Shown: positions 1-12,038, counted from the first letter of the stretch. The stretch: 64,000 bases of DNA from Variovorax paradoxus (GCF_018614955.1 NZ_JAGGNV010000012.1:97944-161943), one strand, 5' to 3'. Program-made: numbers and translations. The notes: a model not told the origin generated them from the sequence alone.

Positions 1-542
1 GTGTTCAGGCCGGTGGTCAGCTTGGCGCTGGTATTGAGTTCGAAGCCCGGAACCTCGGTGATGGGTTGCGCGAAGGGCTCCTTCTTGATCGACAGGGGCT
101 TCTTCGACATCGCGCCGCACTTCTCGCTGTCGTCGAGGCGCTCGGCGAGCAGGCGCTCGATGCTCTCGATCACGATCAGCTTGCCGCGGAAACCGTTGTC
201 CTCGACCCATTGGCTGAAATTCTTGCAGATGAAGGGAAGTTGTCCCCAGTAGATCGTCGTGACGCGGTAGCCGGCCTTCACCAGTGTGCTCTGCCATGTC
301 AAGGTCATCGAGAAACTGTCGCCGATGACGAGGATGTCGGCCTGGTCCATCGAGACGGCGCGCATGGACTCGAACGGAAGAGGAGGCGGCGGTTTGCGCC
401 ACCCGAATTCATGATCGGATACGCGCCCGATGCGCGACAGGTCGCCGTAGGGAACCGGCGTGAACAGCGTGACCAGCAGCAGGGCCACGATCACCGCAAA
501 GCCCGCGAAAAAGATCCGCAGCCAGAGTTTCGCTGGGGTCAT
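1..542 (-). CDS. GDS-motif (SGNH-like) membrane-anchored protein, 3' end outside window
   Basis: The visible 180 codons start at an ATG one base after the stop of the MBOAT acyltransferase gene, so the two are probably translated from one mRNA. Residues 8-27 form a hydrophobic anchor. Residues 74-77 read GDSF after a short hydrophobic strand, which fits block I (GDS) of SGNH-fold esterases and acetyltransferases such as the AlgJ/AlgX partners of AlgI-type MBOAT proteins. The later SGNH blocks lie beyond the window edge and cannot be checked. Inference: it is the periplasmic transferase or esterase half of a polysaccharide O-acetylation pair. The gene is cut by the window and is not a pseudogene on the evidence seen. 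Confidence 0.72.
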   Translation of the reverse strand, partial: MTPAKLWLRIFFAGFAVIVALLLVTLFTPVPYGDLSRIGRVSDHEFGWRKPPPPLPFESMRAVSMDQADILVIGDSFSMTLTWQSTLVKAGYRVTTIYWGQLPFICKNFSQWVEDNGFRGKLIVIESIERLLAERLDDSEKCGAMSKKPLSIKKEPFAQPITEVPGFELNTSAKLTTGLN

Positions 543-543
543 G

Positions 544-2034
544 TCAGAACTGGAAATAAAGGAAGGGGCTGTAGACACCCAGTTGGGACACGCACATGCC
601 GAACAGCACGACCACGAAAGCGGCGATCAGTGCCGTGACCATCCGCATCGAGCGCGGACGCCCTGCCAGCGCGATCGGACCAGGCACCCAGCGCTCCAGC
701 GCGATCGTAGGAGGCAATGCCAGGCAGATGAACAGGCCGAGCAGCAAGGTCTGGAAGAACTCGGGCTTGCGGTATGGAACCGCGAACTCGCCGAATGCGC
801 TCGGCGGCATCCCGTGCATGCCGAGCATGCCCTTGTAGATTTCGAGCGCCGTGGCGACGCTCTCGGCGCGGAACACGACCCAGGCGATCATCACGCACAG
901 GAAGGTCAGCAGCCAGCCGGCCACGCGCCCCACGCGGCTCGGCGTGGCGCTGCGCTGCACCTTGGCGTTCCACAGATGATTGATCATCAGGAATGCGCCG
1001 TGCAACGCGCCCCAGATCACGAAGGTCCACGCCGCGCCATGCCAGAGGCCGCCGAGCAGCATGGTGAGAAACAGATTGAGGTAGCGGCGCGCCTCGCCCT
1101 TGCGGTTGCCGCCCAGCGGCACATACAGATAGTCGCGCAGGAAAGTCGACAGCGAAATGTGCCAGCGCCGCCAGAACTCGATGATGTTGGTCGATTTGTA
1201 GGGCGATCGGAAATTGAGCGGCAACTGCACGCCCAGGCACAAGGACAGCCCGACCGCCATGTCCGAATAGCCCGAGAAGTCGAAGTAGATCTGCAGCGTG
1301 TAGGCCAGCACACCGAACCATGCCGTGTAGAGCGAGGGCGCGATGCCGTTGTGCACGCCGTTGAACATCAGGTCGGCGTACTGCCCCATCTTGTCGCCGA
1401 TCAGCAGCTTCTTCGCGAGACCGAAGCTGAAGATCGCAATGCCGAGTGCGAGCTTGTTTGCATCGATCCGGTAGATGGCCGGGTTGGCGAACTGCGGCAT
1501 CATCTGCGCGTGATGCAGCACAGGACCCGCGATCAGATGCGGGAAGTAGGTGACGAACAGCAAATAGTGAATGAAGCTGCGCTCGTGAACCTTGCCCTGC
1601 CAGCAGTCGACCAGGAAGGCAATTTGCGTGAAGGTATAGAACGAAATCCCGATCGGCAGTGCGATATGGAGCAGCGGAATCGGCGCCAGTTCTGCGGCAG
1701 CCAGCCCCTCGTTCACGTTCGAAACGAAGAAGTTGGCGTACTTGAAGACCGCCAGCACGCCGAGGTTGACGACGAGCGCAGCGATCAGCATGCGCTTGCG
1801 CTGACGGTCGTCGCGTTCGGGGCTCGGCGTGAGGCGCAGCCCAAACCAGTAGTTGACGCAGATCGAGCCCACCAGCAGCGGCAAGGCCTTGACGCTCCAC
1901 CAGCCATAGAAGAACAGCGATGCGAGCGCAAGAAAGCCGGCGGCCGCACGCGCGTTGCGCTTTCCGATCAGGAAGAACCCGACAAGAACTATCGGGAAAT
2001 AGAGAAAGATGAATGCGTACGAATTGAAAAGCAT
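544..2034 (-). CDS. MBOAT-family O-acyltransferase (AlgI/DltB-like)
   Basis: This 496-residue multi-pass inner-membrane protein belongs to the membrane-bound O-acyltransferase family, which moves acyl groups across the membrane onto exported polysaccharides. The family signatures are present: FDFSGYSDMA at 251-260, EFWRRWH at 286-292 and GLWHG with the expected catalytic His at about 332. The length fits AlgI-type proteins. The start is ATG at 2034. A GDS-motif partner follows one base downstream, the usual two-component arrangement. coaE ends 83 bases upstream on the same strand. The acceptor polymer cannot be named because no alginate or cellulose genes are visible here. Confidence 0.9.
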   Translation of the reverse strand: MLFNSYAFIFLYFPIVLVGFFLIGKRNARAAAGFLALASLFFYGWWSVKALPLLVGSICVNYWFGLRLTPSPERDDRQRKRMLIAALVVNLGVLAVFKYANFFVSNVNEGLAAAELAPIPLLHIALPIGISFYTFTQIAFLVDCWQGKVHERSFIHYLLFVTYFPHLIAGPVLHHAQMMPQFANPAIYRIDANKLALGIAIFSFGLAKKLLIGDKMGQYADLMFNGVHNGIAPSLYTAWFGVLAYTLQIYFDFSGYSDMAVGLSLCLGVQLPLNFRSPYKSTNIIEFWRRWHISLSTFLRDYLYVPLGGNRKGEARRYLNLFLTMLLGGLWHGAAWTFVIWGALHGAFLMINHLWNAKVQRSATPSRVGRVAGWLLTFLCVMIAWVVFRAESVATALEIYKGMLGMHGMPPSAFGEFAVPYRKPEFFQTLLLGLFICLALPPTIALERWVPGPIALAGRPRSMRMVTALIAAFVVVLFGMCVSQLGVYSPFLYFQF

Positions 2035-2117
2035 CTTGGGGAGGGCTGCGTCGCATGGCCCATTCGAGCGCGCCGCCTTGTTGTTGTCTCGCGCGTGTGG
2101 CGGCAGTCAGCCCGGGA

Positions 2118-2717
2118 TTATCGCGTGCCTGCGCCGGTCCACCGTTCCCACAGATTTCGGACGTCGGCGGAGAGTTCCGCCAGCGACATTTTCTCGTTGA
2201 AGATCACCGCGTCCGCCGCGGCGCGGCGCTCCACGCGGTCGGTCTGCTGAGCGATCACGGCGCGAACGGCTTCGGGCGTCCAGCGCGAACGCGCCACCAC
2301 GCGCTGCACCTGGGTTTCTTCGGTCGCGTCGACGACCAGCACGCGATCGACGAGGGCGCGCCAACGCTTCGATTCGACCAGCAGCGGCACATCGAAGACG
2401 ATCAGTTGCCCGCCCGCGGCCGCCGCCTGACGCTCGCATTCCACGCCAATCAGGGGATGCAGGATCGCTTCGAGCCGTTTTCTGGCGTCCGCGTCGGCAA
2501 ACACCAACTCCCGCATGCGTGCCCGGTCCAGGCCGCCATCCATGGCGATGACCGCACGGCCGAATTCGGCTTCGATCGCAGGCATGGCCGCCCCTTGCGG
2601 CTGGGCGATCGCGCGTGCAATGGCGTCGGTGTCGATCAGCGTGGCGCCGGCGATGACCAGCATGGACGCGACGGTGCTCTTTCCGCTGCCGATGCCGCCG
2701 GTCAGTCCGATGCGCAT
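2118..2717 (-). CDS. coaE: dephospho-CoA kinase
   Basis: CoaE phosphorylates the 3'-hydroxyl of the ribose of dephospho-CoA with ATP, the last step of coenzyme A synthesis, in the cytoplasm. The protein is 199 residues, the normal length, and begins at ATG 2717 with the P-loop GGIGSGKST at residues 7-15 and the DTD motif following in the core. It sits 20 bases after pilD on the same strand. A pilBCD-coaE order is widespread in beta- and gammaproteobacteria. In many relatives zapD and yacG follow coaE; here an MBOAT gene does. Confidence 0.95.
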   Translation of the reverse strand: MRIGLTGGIGSGKSTVASMLVIAGATLIDTDAIARAIAQPQGAAMPAIEAEFGRAVIAMDGGLDRARMRELVFADADARKRLEAILHPLIGVECERQAAAAGGQLIVFDVPLLVESKRWRALVDRVLVVDATEETQVQRVVARSRWTPEAVRAVIAQQTDRVERRAAADAVIFNEKMSLAELSADVRNLWERWTGAGTR

Positions 2718-2737
2718 GGCACGCGCGCCTTTGCTTG

Positions 2738-3580
2738 TCAGAGGCCGGCCACGCGAAGGATCGCGTCCGGACCGAAGAGCATGGCTGTGAAGCCCGCGCC
2801 TGCGAGGAAAGGGCCGAAGGGCACGTAGCCGCCTTCGCGCAGCCCGCTGTTGAGCTTGAGCGCAACGCCGACGATCACGCCGATCACCGATGCCATCAGG
2901 ATGATGGGCACCAGCGCCTGCCACCCGAACCACGCGCCGAAGGCGGCGAACAGCTTGAAATCGCCGTAACCCATGCCTTCCTTGCCGGTGCTCAGCTTGA
3001 ACAGCCAGTAGACCGCCCATAGCGAGACATAGCCCGCCACGGCGCCCCAGACGGCATTGACCAGGCTGACGCCCGTGAAACCCGCGAGGGCTGCGAGCAG
3101 GCCGGCCCAGAGCAAGGGCAGCGTGATGTCGTCGGGCAAGAGGGTGGTGTCCCAGTCGATCAGCGCGAGCGCGATCAGCGCTGCGGCGAAGCCGCACCAG
3201 GCCAGGCCGCCGAACTGGCCGGGCATGCGCCACACGCACCAGGCGAACAGGGTGCCGGTCGCCAGCTCGACCAGCGGATAGCGCAGGCTGATCGCTGCCT
3301 TGCACGCCGAGCATTTGCCGCGAAGAAACAGGTAGCTCAGCACGGGCACATTCTCGTACCAGCGGATCGCATGGCCGCACTGCTGGCAGCGCGAATGCGG
3401 CACCATCAGATTGAAGGACTCTGCAGCAGCGGGTTCCGCGCCGTTGAGGCTCGCACATTCGGCGGCCCATTGGCGTTCCAGCATTTTCGGCAGGCGATAA
3501 ATCACGACGTTGAGGAAGCTACCGATCAACAACCCCAGCACGCCGGCCAATGCGGCGTCCACCCCCTGCGAAACCAGCAT
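2738..3580 (-). CDS. pilD: prepilin peptidase / N-methyltransferase
   Basis: PilD is the inner-membrane aspartyl protease that removes the leader of type IV prepilins and pseudopilins and methylates the new N-terminus. The 280-residue protein has the N-terminal domain with two CxxC pairs (C65/C68 and C90/C93), typical of the zinc-binding methyltransferase part. The catalytic aspartates lie in the LIDWDTTLLPD segment (about 142-144) and the GYGD motif (D207). Several membrane segments alternate with these. The start ATG (3580) overlaps the pilC stop by one base (TGATG), which suggests translational coupling. Confidence 0.95.
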   Translation of the reverse strand: MLVSQGVDAALAGVLGLLIGSFLNVVIYRLPKMLERQWAAECASLNGAEPAAAESFNLMVPHSRCQQCGHAIRWYENVPVLSYLFLRGKCSACKAAISLRYPLVELATGTLFAWCVWRMPGQFGGLAWCGFAAALIALALIDWDTTLLPDDITLPLLWAGLLAALAGFTGVSLVNAVWGAVAGYVSLWAVYWLFKLSTGKEGMGYGDFKLFAAFGAWFGWQALVPIILMASVIGVIVGVALKLNSGLREGGYVPFGPFLAGAGFTAMLFGPDAILRVAGL

Positions 3581-4806
3581 CAGACGACCTGGCCGAGCTT
3601 GAAGATGGGCAGATACATCGAGACCACGATGCCGCCGATGATCACGCCGAGGAACACGATGATGATGGGCTCCATCAGGCTCGAGAGGCCGGCCACCATG
3701 TCGTCGACTTCCGATTCGTAGAAATCGGCAGCCTTGCCCAGCATGTGGTCGATCGACCCGGACTCCTCGCCGATCGCGGTCATCTGCAGGACCATGGAGG
3801 GGAACAAGTTGGCGTTGGTCATGGCCGACGTCAGGCTGGTGCCGGTCGAGACCTCCTGCTGGATCTTGGCCGTGGCGTCGGCGTACACCGTATTGCCGGA
3901 CGCGCCGCCGACAGAGTCGAGCGCCTCGACCAATGGCACGCCGGCGGCGAACATGGTGGCCAAGGTGCGGGTCCAGCGCGCGACGCAGGACTTGTCGATC
4001 AGGCTGCCGAAGATCGGCAGGCGCAGCAGCAGCCGGTCCATGACCCGTTGAACGCGCTCGTTGCGCTTCCAGGCCTGCATGAAGAAGTAGAGGCCGCCGC
4101 CGATCACGCCGAAGATCAGCCACCAGTACGCGACGAAGAATTCGCTGATGGCCATGACGATCAGCGTCGGGGCCGGCAGGTCGGCGCCGAAGGAGCTGAA
4201 CACCTGCTTGAAGGCCGGAATCACGAAGATCATGATGATCGCCACCACGACGAACGCGACGACGACCACGGAGGTCGGGTACATCAGCGCCGACTTGATC
4301 TTCGACTTGATCGCCTCGGTCTTTTCCATGTAGGTGGCCAGGCGATCGAGCAGTTCTTCCAGGATACCCGCGGCTTCGCCGGCTTCGACCAGGTTGCAGT
4401 AGAGATTGTCGAAATACTTCGGAAACTTGCGGAAGGCAGCGGACAGCGAGGTACCCGTCTCCACGTCGCTGCGAACGTCGTTGAGCAGTTTGGCCACGCT
4501 CGGATTCGCGTTGCCGCGGCCCACGATGTCGAAGGCCTGCAACAGGGGAACGCCGGCCTTCATCATCGTCGCCAGCTGGCGCGTGAAGATGGCGATGTCC
4601 TTCGGCTTGATGGCCTTGCCGGAGCGCATGCGCCGCTTCTTGATCTTCGTCGCGAGCACGCCCTGGCGCCGCAGCGCGGCCTGGACCTGGTTTTCGCCGG
4701 CAGCGCGGACCTCGCCGCGTACCACCTTGCCGTTGCGATCCTTGCCTTCCCACTCGAAGACGAATTCCTTGAGGGTTCGGGTTGATGCTGCTGCTGCCGT
4801 TGCCAT
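3580..4806 (-). CDS. pilC: type IV pilus assembly inner-membrane protein PilC
   Basis: PilC is the polytopic platform protein that links the cytoplasmic assembly ATPase to the growing pilus. The 408-residue product carries two GspF/T2SSF domains (about residues 80-200 and 280-400) separated by membrane helices, the standard layout. I chose ATG 4806 because a GGAG stretch lies at Shine-Dalgarno distance; an in-frame TTG six codons earlier lacks this. pilB ends 20 bases upstream and pilD overlaps downstream, so pilB-pilC-pilD act as one operon. The early segment contains the KDRNGKVVRGE pattern usual for PilC N-termini. Confidence 0.95.
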   Translation of the reverse strand: MATAAAASTRTLKEFVFEWEGKDRNGKVVRGEVRAAGENQVQAALRRQGVLATKIKKRRMRSGKAIKPKDIAIFTRQLATMMKAGVPLLQAFDIVGRGNANPSVAKLLNDVRSDVETGTSLSAAFRKFPKYFDNLYCNLVEAGEAAGILEELLDRLATYMEKTEAIKSKIKSALMYPTSVVVVAFVVVAIIMIFVIPAFKQVFSSFGADLPAPTLIVMAISEFFVAYWWLIFGVIGGGLYFFMQAWKRNERVQRVMDRLLLRLPIFGSLIDKSCVARWTRTLATMFAAGVPLVEALDSVGGASGNTVYADATAKIQQEVSTGTSLTSAMTNANLFPSMVLQMTAIGEESGSIDHMLGKAADFYESEVDDMVAGLSSLMEPIIIVFLGVIIGGIVVSMYLPIFKLGQVV

Positions 4807-4826
4807 TCGAGCTCCGCTTCTCAATG

Positions 4827-6563
<1,737 letters not shown>

Positions 6564-6620
6564 TCAACGAATGTAACAAGACGTGAAAAATTGCTTCACG
6601 ATCATCGCTGATCCCCCAAG

Positions 6621-6673
6621 GGCTGTAAATCGCTTCGCAGCAACAGACCGCGGAGCATTTTGCATTTACAGCC
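6621..6673. repeat. inverted repeat between tRNA-Pro and pilB
   Basis: GGCTGTAAAT at 6621-6630 is repeated in inverse as ATTTACAGCC at 6664-6673, a perfect 10-base match with a 33-base spacer. It lies just 3' of tRNA-Pro and about 60-110 bases upstream of the pilB start. It could shape processing of the tRNA 3' trailer, act as an operator for pilB, or be chance. There is no U-tract on either side, so a simple intrinsic terminator is unlikely. Confidence 0.5.
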
Positions 6674-6681
6674 GAAAAGGC

Positions 6682-6758
6682 TGGTCGGGGTGAGAGGATT
6701 CGAACCTCCGGCCTCTACGTCCCGAACGTAGCGCTCTACCAGGCTAAGCTACACCCCG
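6682..6758 (-). tRNA. tRNA-Pro (anticodon CGG)
   Basis: The minus strand folds as a full 77-base tRNA. The acceptor stem CGGGGTG pairs with the 3' CACCCCG, followed by discriminator A and an encoded CCA. The anticodon stem CTACG/CGTAG closes the loop TTCGGGA, giving anticodon CGG, which reads the proline codon CCG. The T arm contains GGTTCGAATCC. The gene lies between ispB and pilB on the same strand as both. CCG is a very common proline codon in this GC-rich window. Confidence 0.97.
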
Positions 6759-6807
6759 ATGGTTGCAAGAAAAAGAATCGTCCCGGGTGCCCACTGTCGT
6801 GAGGTGT

Positions 6808-7800
6808 CTAGGCGCGTCGCTCAAGCAACTGAGCCGCCAATTGTAGCAAACCGGCAGAGTGCGAATTCGCGGGAAAGCCGGCAAGCGCATCCATCGCGCG
6901 TTGCGCTTCGGCCGCTGCTGCTGCCCGCGTAGCGTCCAACGCACCCGTCTCTCGCACGATGGCGACGATCTGCGGCAGTTGCGCCGTATCGCCCGCCTCG
7001 ATGGCAGTGCGAATGAGCTCGCGCTGCGCCGGGGTGCCGCGCTGCATGGCCAGAATCAGCGGCAGGGTCGTCTTGCCTTCGCGCAAATCGTCGCCGACGT
7101 TCTTGCCGGTCTCGTTCGCATCGCCTGCGTAGTCGAGCACGTCGTCGATCACCTGGAAGGCGGTGCCCAGCGCCTGCCCGTAGGCGGCACATGCTTCTTC
7201 CACCTCCGGCGTCGCGTCCGCCAATACCGCGGCGAGCCGGGTGCTGGCTTCGAACAGCTTGGCCGTTTTCGAACGGATCACCCGAAGGTAGGCCTCCTCA
7301 TCGAGCGAGGCGTCGTGCATGTTCATGAGCTGCAGCACCTCCCCCTCGGCAATCACGTTGGTCGCCTCGGCCAGGATTTCCATGACCCGGACGTTGTTGG
7401 CATCCAACATCATCTGGAATGCGCGAGAGTAGAGGAAGTCGCCGACCAGCACGCTGGCGGGATTGCCGAAGGACTCGTTGGCTGTCGGGCGGCCGCGCCG
7501 AAGCGTCGATTCGTCGACGACGTCGTCGTGCAGCAAGGTCGCGGTGTGGATGAATTCGACCACGGCGGCCAGGTTGAAGCGCTGTTCTCCGCGATAGCCC
7601 AAAGCGCCGGCCATGAGCAGCAGCAGCGCGGGGCGCAGCCTCTTGCCGCCGGCCGAGATGATGTACTTGGAGACTTGACGCACCAGCGGGACGCCGGTAT
7701 TGAGGCGGCGGGCGATCACGAGATCGACCCCAGCCATGTCCTCTGCAATCAGGCTGAGTACGGCGGCAGCGGGGGAGGAGTCGGCGGGGGGGACTGACAA
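6808..7800 (-). CDS. ispB: octaprenyl diphosphate synthase (long-chain polyprenyl synthase)
   Basis: IspB extends farnesyl diphosphate with isopentenyl diphosphate to make the octaprenyl side chain of ubiquinone. The protein, about 330 residues, has the first aspartate-rich motif DDVVD at 92-96 and the second DDVLD at 219-223, with GGKRLRP near 51-57 for substrate binding. The reading frame opens with TTG at 7800; an ATG at 7737 would remove 21 residues that align with the start region of E. coli IspB, so I keep TTG. It is divergent from rplU, as in most proteobacteria. Confidence 0.93.
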   Translation of the reverse strand: MSVPPADSSPAAAVLSLIAEDMAGVDLVIARRLNTGVPLVRQVSKYIISAGGKRLRPALLLLMAGALGYRGEQRFNLAAVVEFIHTATLLHDDVVDESTLRRGRPTANESFGNPASVLVGDFLYSRAFQMMLDANNVRVMEILAEATNVIAEGEVLQLMNMHDASLDEEAYLRVIRSKTAKLFEASTRLAAVLADATPEVEEACAAYGQALGTAFQVIDDVLDYAGDANETGKNVGDDLREGKTTLPLILAMQRGTPAQRELIRTAIEAGDTAQLPQIVAIVRETGALDATRAAAAAEAQRAMDALAGFPANSHSAGLLQLAAQLLERRA

Positions 7801-7927
7801 GGCAGGGGCGCTTTGTGCGCTGCGTGAGGGACGACGATGGCGCAGGGCCGGAAGGCGCAGATTATAGGGAGCCGGGTACCCGGACGATGCGGCGCGGCGT
7901 CGCTCTATGCCGGCAGGTGCCCTCCAT

Positions 7928-7935
7928 GCTAGAAT
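7928..7935 (+). promoter_or_regulatory. probable extended -10 promoter of rplU-rpmA
   Basis: TGCTAGAAT (extended -10, hexamer TAGAAT 7930-7935) lies 51 bases before the rplU ATG, which would give a leader of about 45 bases. No good -35 hexamer is seen at 17 bases, consistent with an extended -10 type. It is the only AT-rich hexamer in the spacer between ispB and rplU. Confidence 0.4.
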
Positions 7936-7986
7936 CTTGGGCTCTGCGGAATTCGCCGTAGAACCATCTTATTCCAAGAGGTCCAC

Positions 7987-8298
7987 ATGTACGCGGTCAT
8001 AAAAACCGGTGGCAAGCAATATCGCGTTGCTTCCGGCGAGAAAATTAAAGTAGAACAGATTGCTGCGGACGTAGGCCAGGAAATCGTGATCGACCAAGTG
8101 CTCGCAGTCGGCGACGGCAGCGCAATCAAGGTCGGTACGCCCCTGGTGTCCGGCGCATCTGTGACAGCCACTGTGCTGTCGCACGGCAAGCACGACAAGG
8201 TTCGCATCTTCAAGATGCGCCGTCGCAAGCACTATCAGAAACGTCAAGGCCATCGCCAGCAGTTCACCGAGCTGCAAATCGGTGCGATCGCCGGCTAA
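7987..8298 (+). CDS. rplU: 50S ribosomal protein L21
   Basis: L21 is a 103-residue large-subunit protein that binds 23S rRNA. The sequence opens [14 protein letters not shown], the family signature, and carries the basic [16 protein letters not shown] stretch near residues 76-91. AAGAGG before the ATG is a good ribosome binding site. rpmA follows 12 bases later and obgE after a hairpin, the near-universal rplU-rpmA-obgE order. Confidence 0.98.
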   Translation: MYAVIKTGGKQYRVASGEKIKVEQIAADVGQEIVIDQVLAVGDGSAIKVGTPLVSGASVTATVLSHGKHDKVRIFKMRRRKHYQKRQGHRQQFTELQIGAIAG

Positions 8299-8310
8299 GG
8301 AGCGAACACC

Positions 8311-8568
8311 ATGGCACAGAAAAAAGGCGGCGGCTCAACGCGAAACGGGCGCGATTCCAAGCCCAAAATGCTCGGCGTGAAGGCCTTTGGCGGCGAACTG
8401 ATCAGCGCCGGTTCGATCATCGTGCGCCAGCGCGGCACCCAGTTCCACCCCGGCGTCAACGTCGGCGTGGGCAAGGACCACACGCTGTTCGCCCTGGTCG
8501 ACGGCCATGTGTCCTTCGGCACCAAGGGCGCGCTCAACAAGCACACGGTCAACGTGACCCCGGCGTAA
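8311..8568 (+). CDS. rpmA: 50S ribosomal protein L27
   Basis: L27 reaches the peptidyl transferase centre with its N-terminal tail. The product is 85 residues and begins [16 protein letters not shown], the classic form that needs no N-terminal cleavage, followed by [10 protein letters not shown]. It lies 12 bases after rplU and is followed by a hairpin that may limit readthrough into obgE. Confidence 0.98.
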   Translation: MAQKKGGGSTRNGRDSKPKMLGVKAFGGELISAGSIIVRQRGTQFHPGVNVGVGKDHTLFALVDGHVSFGTKGALNKHTVNVTPA

Positions 8569-8589
8569 GCCAGTCACTTCGATCTGCTC

Positions 8590-8620
8590 GAAGCCCCGCT
8601 TTGCCGGGGCTTCTTCATTT
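8590..8620 (+). terminator. hairpin with T-rich tail between rpmA and obgE
   Basis: GAAGCCCCG (8590-8598) pairs with CGGGGCTTC (8605-8613) around a 6-base loop, followed by TTCATTT. The stem is perfect over nine pairs. It would terminate or attenuate the ribosomal protein transcript so that obgE receives less readthrough. The tail is short, so partial termination is more likely than full. Confidence 0.65.
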
Positions 8621-8624
8621 GTAA

Positions 8625-9689
<1,065 letters not shown>

Positions 9690-9690
9690 C

Positions 9691-10842
9691 ATGACTTCAA
9701 GCTCGACCACCGGTTCCACCGCCCTGCGCGACGCGCGCCGCATCGTCGTCAAGGTGGGCTCCAGCCTTGTCACCAACGAGGGCCGGGGCCTGGATGAAAA
9801 CGCCATCGGCGAATGGTGCCGGCAGCTCGCGACACTGGTGCGCGACGGCCGCGAGGTCGTGATGGTGTCGAGCGGCGCCATCGCCGAAGGCATGAAGCGG
9901 CTCGGCTGGCGCACGCGCCCGCACGAGATCCACGAACTGCAGGCTGCCGCAGCGGTCGGGCAGATGGGCCTGGCGCAGATCTACGAGACCAAGCTGCGCG
10001 AGAACGGCATGGGCAGCGCACAGGTGCTGCTGACGCACGCCGACCTGGCCGACCGCGAACGCTACCTGAATGCGCGCTCGACGCTGGTGACCCTGCTCGC
10101 TCTCGGCGTGGTGCCGGTCATCAACGAGAACGACACGGTGGTTAACGACGAGATCAAGTTCGGCGACAACGACACGCTGGGGGCGCTGGTCGCCAACCTT
10201 GTGGAAGCCGACGCGCTGGTGATCCTGACCGACCAGAAGGGCCTCTACACCGCCGATCCGCGCAAGGACCCCGACGCCCGCTTCGTGCACGAGGCGGCGG
10301 CCGGCGATCCCGCGCTCGAAGCCATGGCCGGCGGCGCGGGCAGCAGCATCGGCCGCGGCGGCATGATCACGAAGATCCTGGCGGCCAAGCGCGCCGCGGG
10401 CTCCGGCGCCTCGACGGTGATCGCTTGGGGCCGCGAGCCAGATGCATTGCTGCGCCTTGCGCGCGGCGAACCGATCGGCACGCTGCTGCTGGCGCAGACC
10501 GCCAAGCACCAGGCGCGCAAGCGCTGGATGGCCGACCACCTGCAGTTGCGCGGCGCGGTCACGGTGGATGCCGGTGCCGCCGCCAAGGTACGAGGCGAGG
10601 GCAAGAGCCTGCTGCCGATCGGCATGACCAGCGTCGAGGGCGAGTTCTCACGCGGCGACGTGATCGCCGTGCGGGACGCGCAAGGCGTCGAACTCGCTCG
10701 CGGGCTGGCGAACTACTCAAGCGCCGAGGCCAGGCTGCTGTGCCGCAAGCCTTCCGCCGAATTCGAGCGACTGCTGGGCTATGTCGCGGAGCCGGAAATG
10801 GTGCACCGGGACAACATGGTCCTGATGCCCGGCGGCCGCTGA
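9691..10842 (+). CDS. proB: glutamate 5-kinase
   Basis: ProB phosphorylates L-glutamate to glutamate 5-phosphate, the first and feedback-inhibited step of proline synthesis. The 383-residue protein has the amino acid kinase domain (VVKVGSSLV near the start; NENDTV and [12 protein letters not shown] further on) and a C-terminal PUA domain (about 285-370). I chose ATG 9691, one base after the obgE stop; an in-frame TTG nine bases earlier would overlap obgE. The 3' end faces the CNP1-like gene with only four bases between. Confidence 0.97.
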   Translation: MTSSSTTGSTALRDARRIVVKVGSSLVTNEGRGLDENAIGEWCRQLATLVRDGREVVMVSSGAIAEGMKRLGWRTRPHEIHELQAAAAVGQMGLAQIYETKLRENGMGSAQVLLTHADLADRERYLNARSTLVTLLALGVVPVINENDTVVNDEIKFGDNDTLGALVANLVEADALVILTDQKGLYTADPRKDPDARFVHEAAAGDPALEAMAGGAGSSIGRGGMITKILAAKRAAGSGASTVIAWGREPDALLRLARGEPIGTLLLAQTAKHQARKRWMADHLQLRGAVTVDAGAAAKVRGEGKSLLPIGMTSVEGEFSRGDVIAVRDAQGVELARGLANYSSAEARLLCRKPSAEFERLLGYVAEPEMVHRDNMVLMPGGR

Positions 10843-10846
10843 GGCT

Positions 10847-11401
10847 TCACCGGAGCTCGCGCAGCGGATTCTTCATCTGCTGGACCATCTCGCCCACGGA
10901 TGCGCGCGGCGCGTGGCCGCGGCACAGGCCCTGCGCAGACAGTTCCTTGGCATAGCGCGAGTTGCGTTCGTCGATGCGCCTCCACTCCGGATTGGTCACG
11001 TGATGCCAGGCACCCTGGTTGAAGCGGGCGTATTGCTTCACTTCCTCGGTCGCGCAGCGCACGCCTTCGTAGAAGGCGTTGGTGGCACCGCCGGCCTTGT
11101 TGCTGGCCACGATCACATAACGCACCGTGCCGTCGCTCCCCAGCGTGATGGTGCCGGGATCGACGCCGTACTTGAGGCTCAGGTACGGCGGCATCTCGAT
11201 CGGGAGCAGCCGCCTCTCGTCGAAAGCGGGAGGCGGCGGCACTTCGCCTTCCTTCCATTCGTCCGCCTGGGCCGTCACTTTCGGCAGCGGCGGCATGCCG
11301 GCTTGCGCCCAGTCCGGATTGTCGGTATCCCGTGGGCCCGAGCCGCATGCGGCGAGCACGCAGGCGAAGGTGAAGGCAAGAACGTGCCTAGCGCGGCACA
11401 T
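10847..11401 (-). CDS. CNP1-like family lipoprotein
   Basis: The 184-residue product starts with a lipoprotein signal: a basic start, a hydrophobic core and lipobox LAAC with the acylated Cys at residue 19. The mature part is proline-rich at first, then contains a compact domain with YVIVASN and [15 protein letters not shown], which I recognise as the CNP1-like family, found mostly in betaproteobacteria and of unknown function. I chose ATG 11401 because it begins the signal peptide; a longer reading upstream lies inside rppH. The start overlaps the rppH end by 14 bases, so it is probably translated with rppH. Confidence 0.8.
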   Translation of the reverse strand: MCRARHVLAFTFACVLAACGSGPRDTDNPDWAQAGMPPLPKVTAQADEWKEGEVPPPPAFDERRLLPIEMPPYLSLKYGVDPGTITLGSDGTVRYVIVASNKAGGATNAFYEGVRCATEEVKQYARFNQGAWHHVTNPEWRRIDERNSRYAKELSAQGLCRGHAPRASVGEMVQQMKNPLRELR

Positions 11402-12038
11402 GAAGAGGATCGGTTGGGTCGGGCGCTGGATGAGGGGCATTGGGATTCGGGTCGAAACTCGCCCCGGGAGGCAGTTCGAAGATGGGTTCATGGCCTGCAG
11501 CGGGCGGGTGGCGCTCGAATTCACGAGCGCGCACATTGCTGCGCAGGAAGCGGTTGCGGAAATCCTGACGAGGCAGGTAGCGTGCGAGTTCGGTCAGCGC
11601 CATTTCATAGACGCCGCGCTTGAATTCGACCACCACGTCCAGCGGGACCCAGTAGTCATGCCAGCGCCAGGCGTCGAACTCCGGATGGTCGGTGGCGCGA
11701 AGGTTGAGATCCCAGTCGTGGCCGATCAGCTGCAGCAAATACCAGATCTGCTTCTGGCCCTTGTAGTGGCCCCGTGCGTCACGGCGGATGAACCGATCCG
11801 GCACCTCGTAGCGCAACCAGTCGCGGGTACGGGCCACGATGCGCACATGCTCCGGCTGGAGACCCACCTCCTCGTGCAGTTCCCGGAACATGGCCTGTTC
11901 GGGGCTCTCGCCGCGATCGATGCCGCCTTGCGGGAACTGCCAGGAATGGGTGCGGATGCGTTTGCCCCAGAAAACCTGGTTTCTCTGGTTGAGCAAGATG
12001 ATGCCGACGTTGGGCCTGAAGCCGTCCCGGTCGAGCAT
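11388..12038 (-). CDS. rppH: RNA pyrophosphohydrolase (Nudix)
   Basis: RppH removes pyrophosphate from the 5' triphosphate end of mRNAs, which starts RNase E-dependent decay. The 216-residue product begins [15 protein letters not shown], typical of the family, and has the Nudix box from G38 to L60 with RELHEEVG at 52-59. The C-terminal tail after about residue 160 is proline- and arginine-rich, longer than in E. coli (176 residues) but common in Burkholderiales. It is divergent from proS with about 125 bases between. Confidence 0.95.
   Translation of the reverse strand: MLDRDGFRPNVGIILLNQRNQVFWGKRIRTHSWQFPQGGIDRGESPEQAMFRELHEEVGLQPEHVRIVARTRDWLRYEVPDRFIRRDARGHYKGQKQIWYLLQLIGHDWDLNLRATDHPEFDAWRWHDYWVPLDVVVEFKRGVYEMALTELARYLPRQDFRNRFLRSNVRAREFERHPPAAGHEPIFELPPGASFDPNPNAPHPAPDPTDPLHVPR

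Noticed and set aside
460..2250. Long open frame opposite the MBOAT gene
   Set aside because: It is antisense to a well-supported MBOAT gene, has no family match and low-complexity His/Arg/Gln content typical of GC-rich shadow frames.
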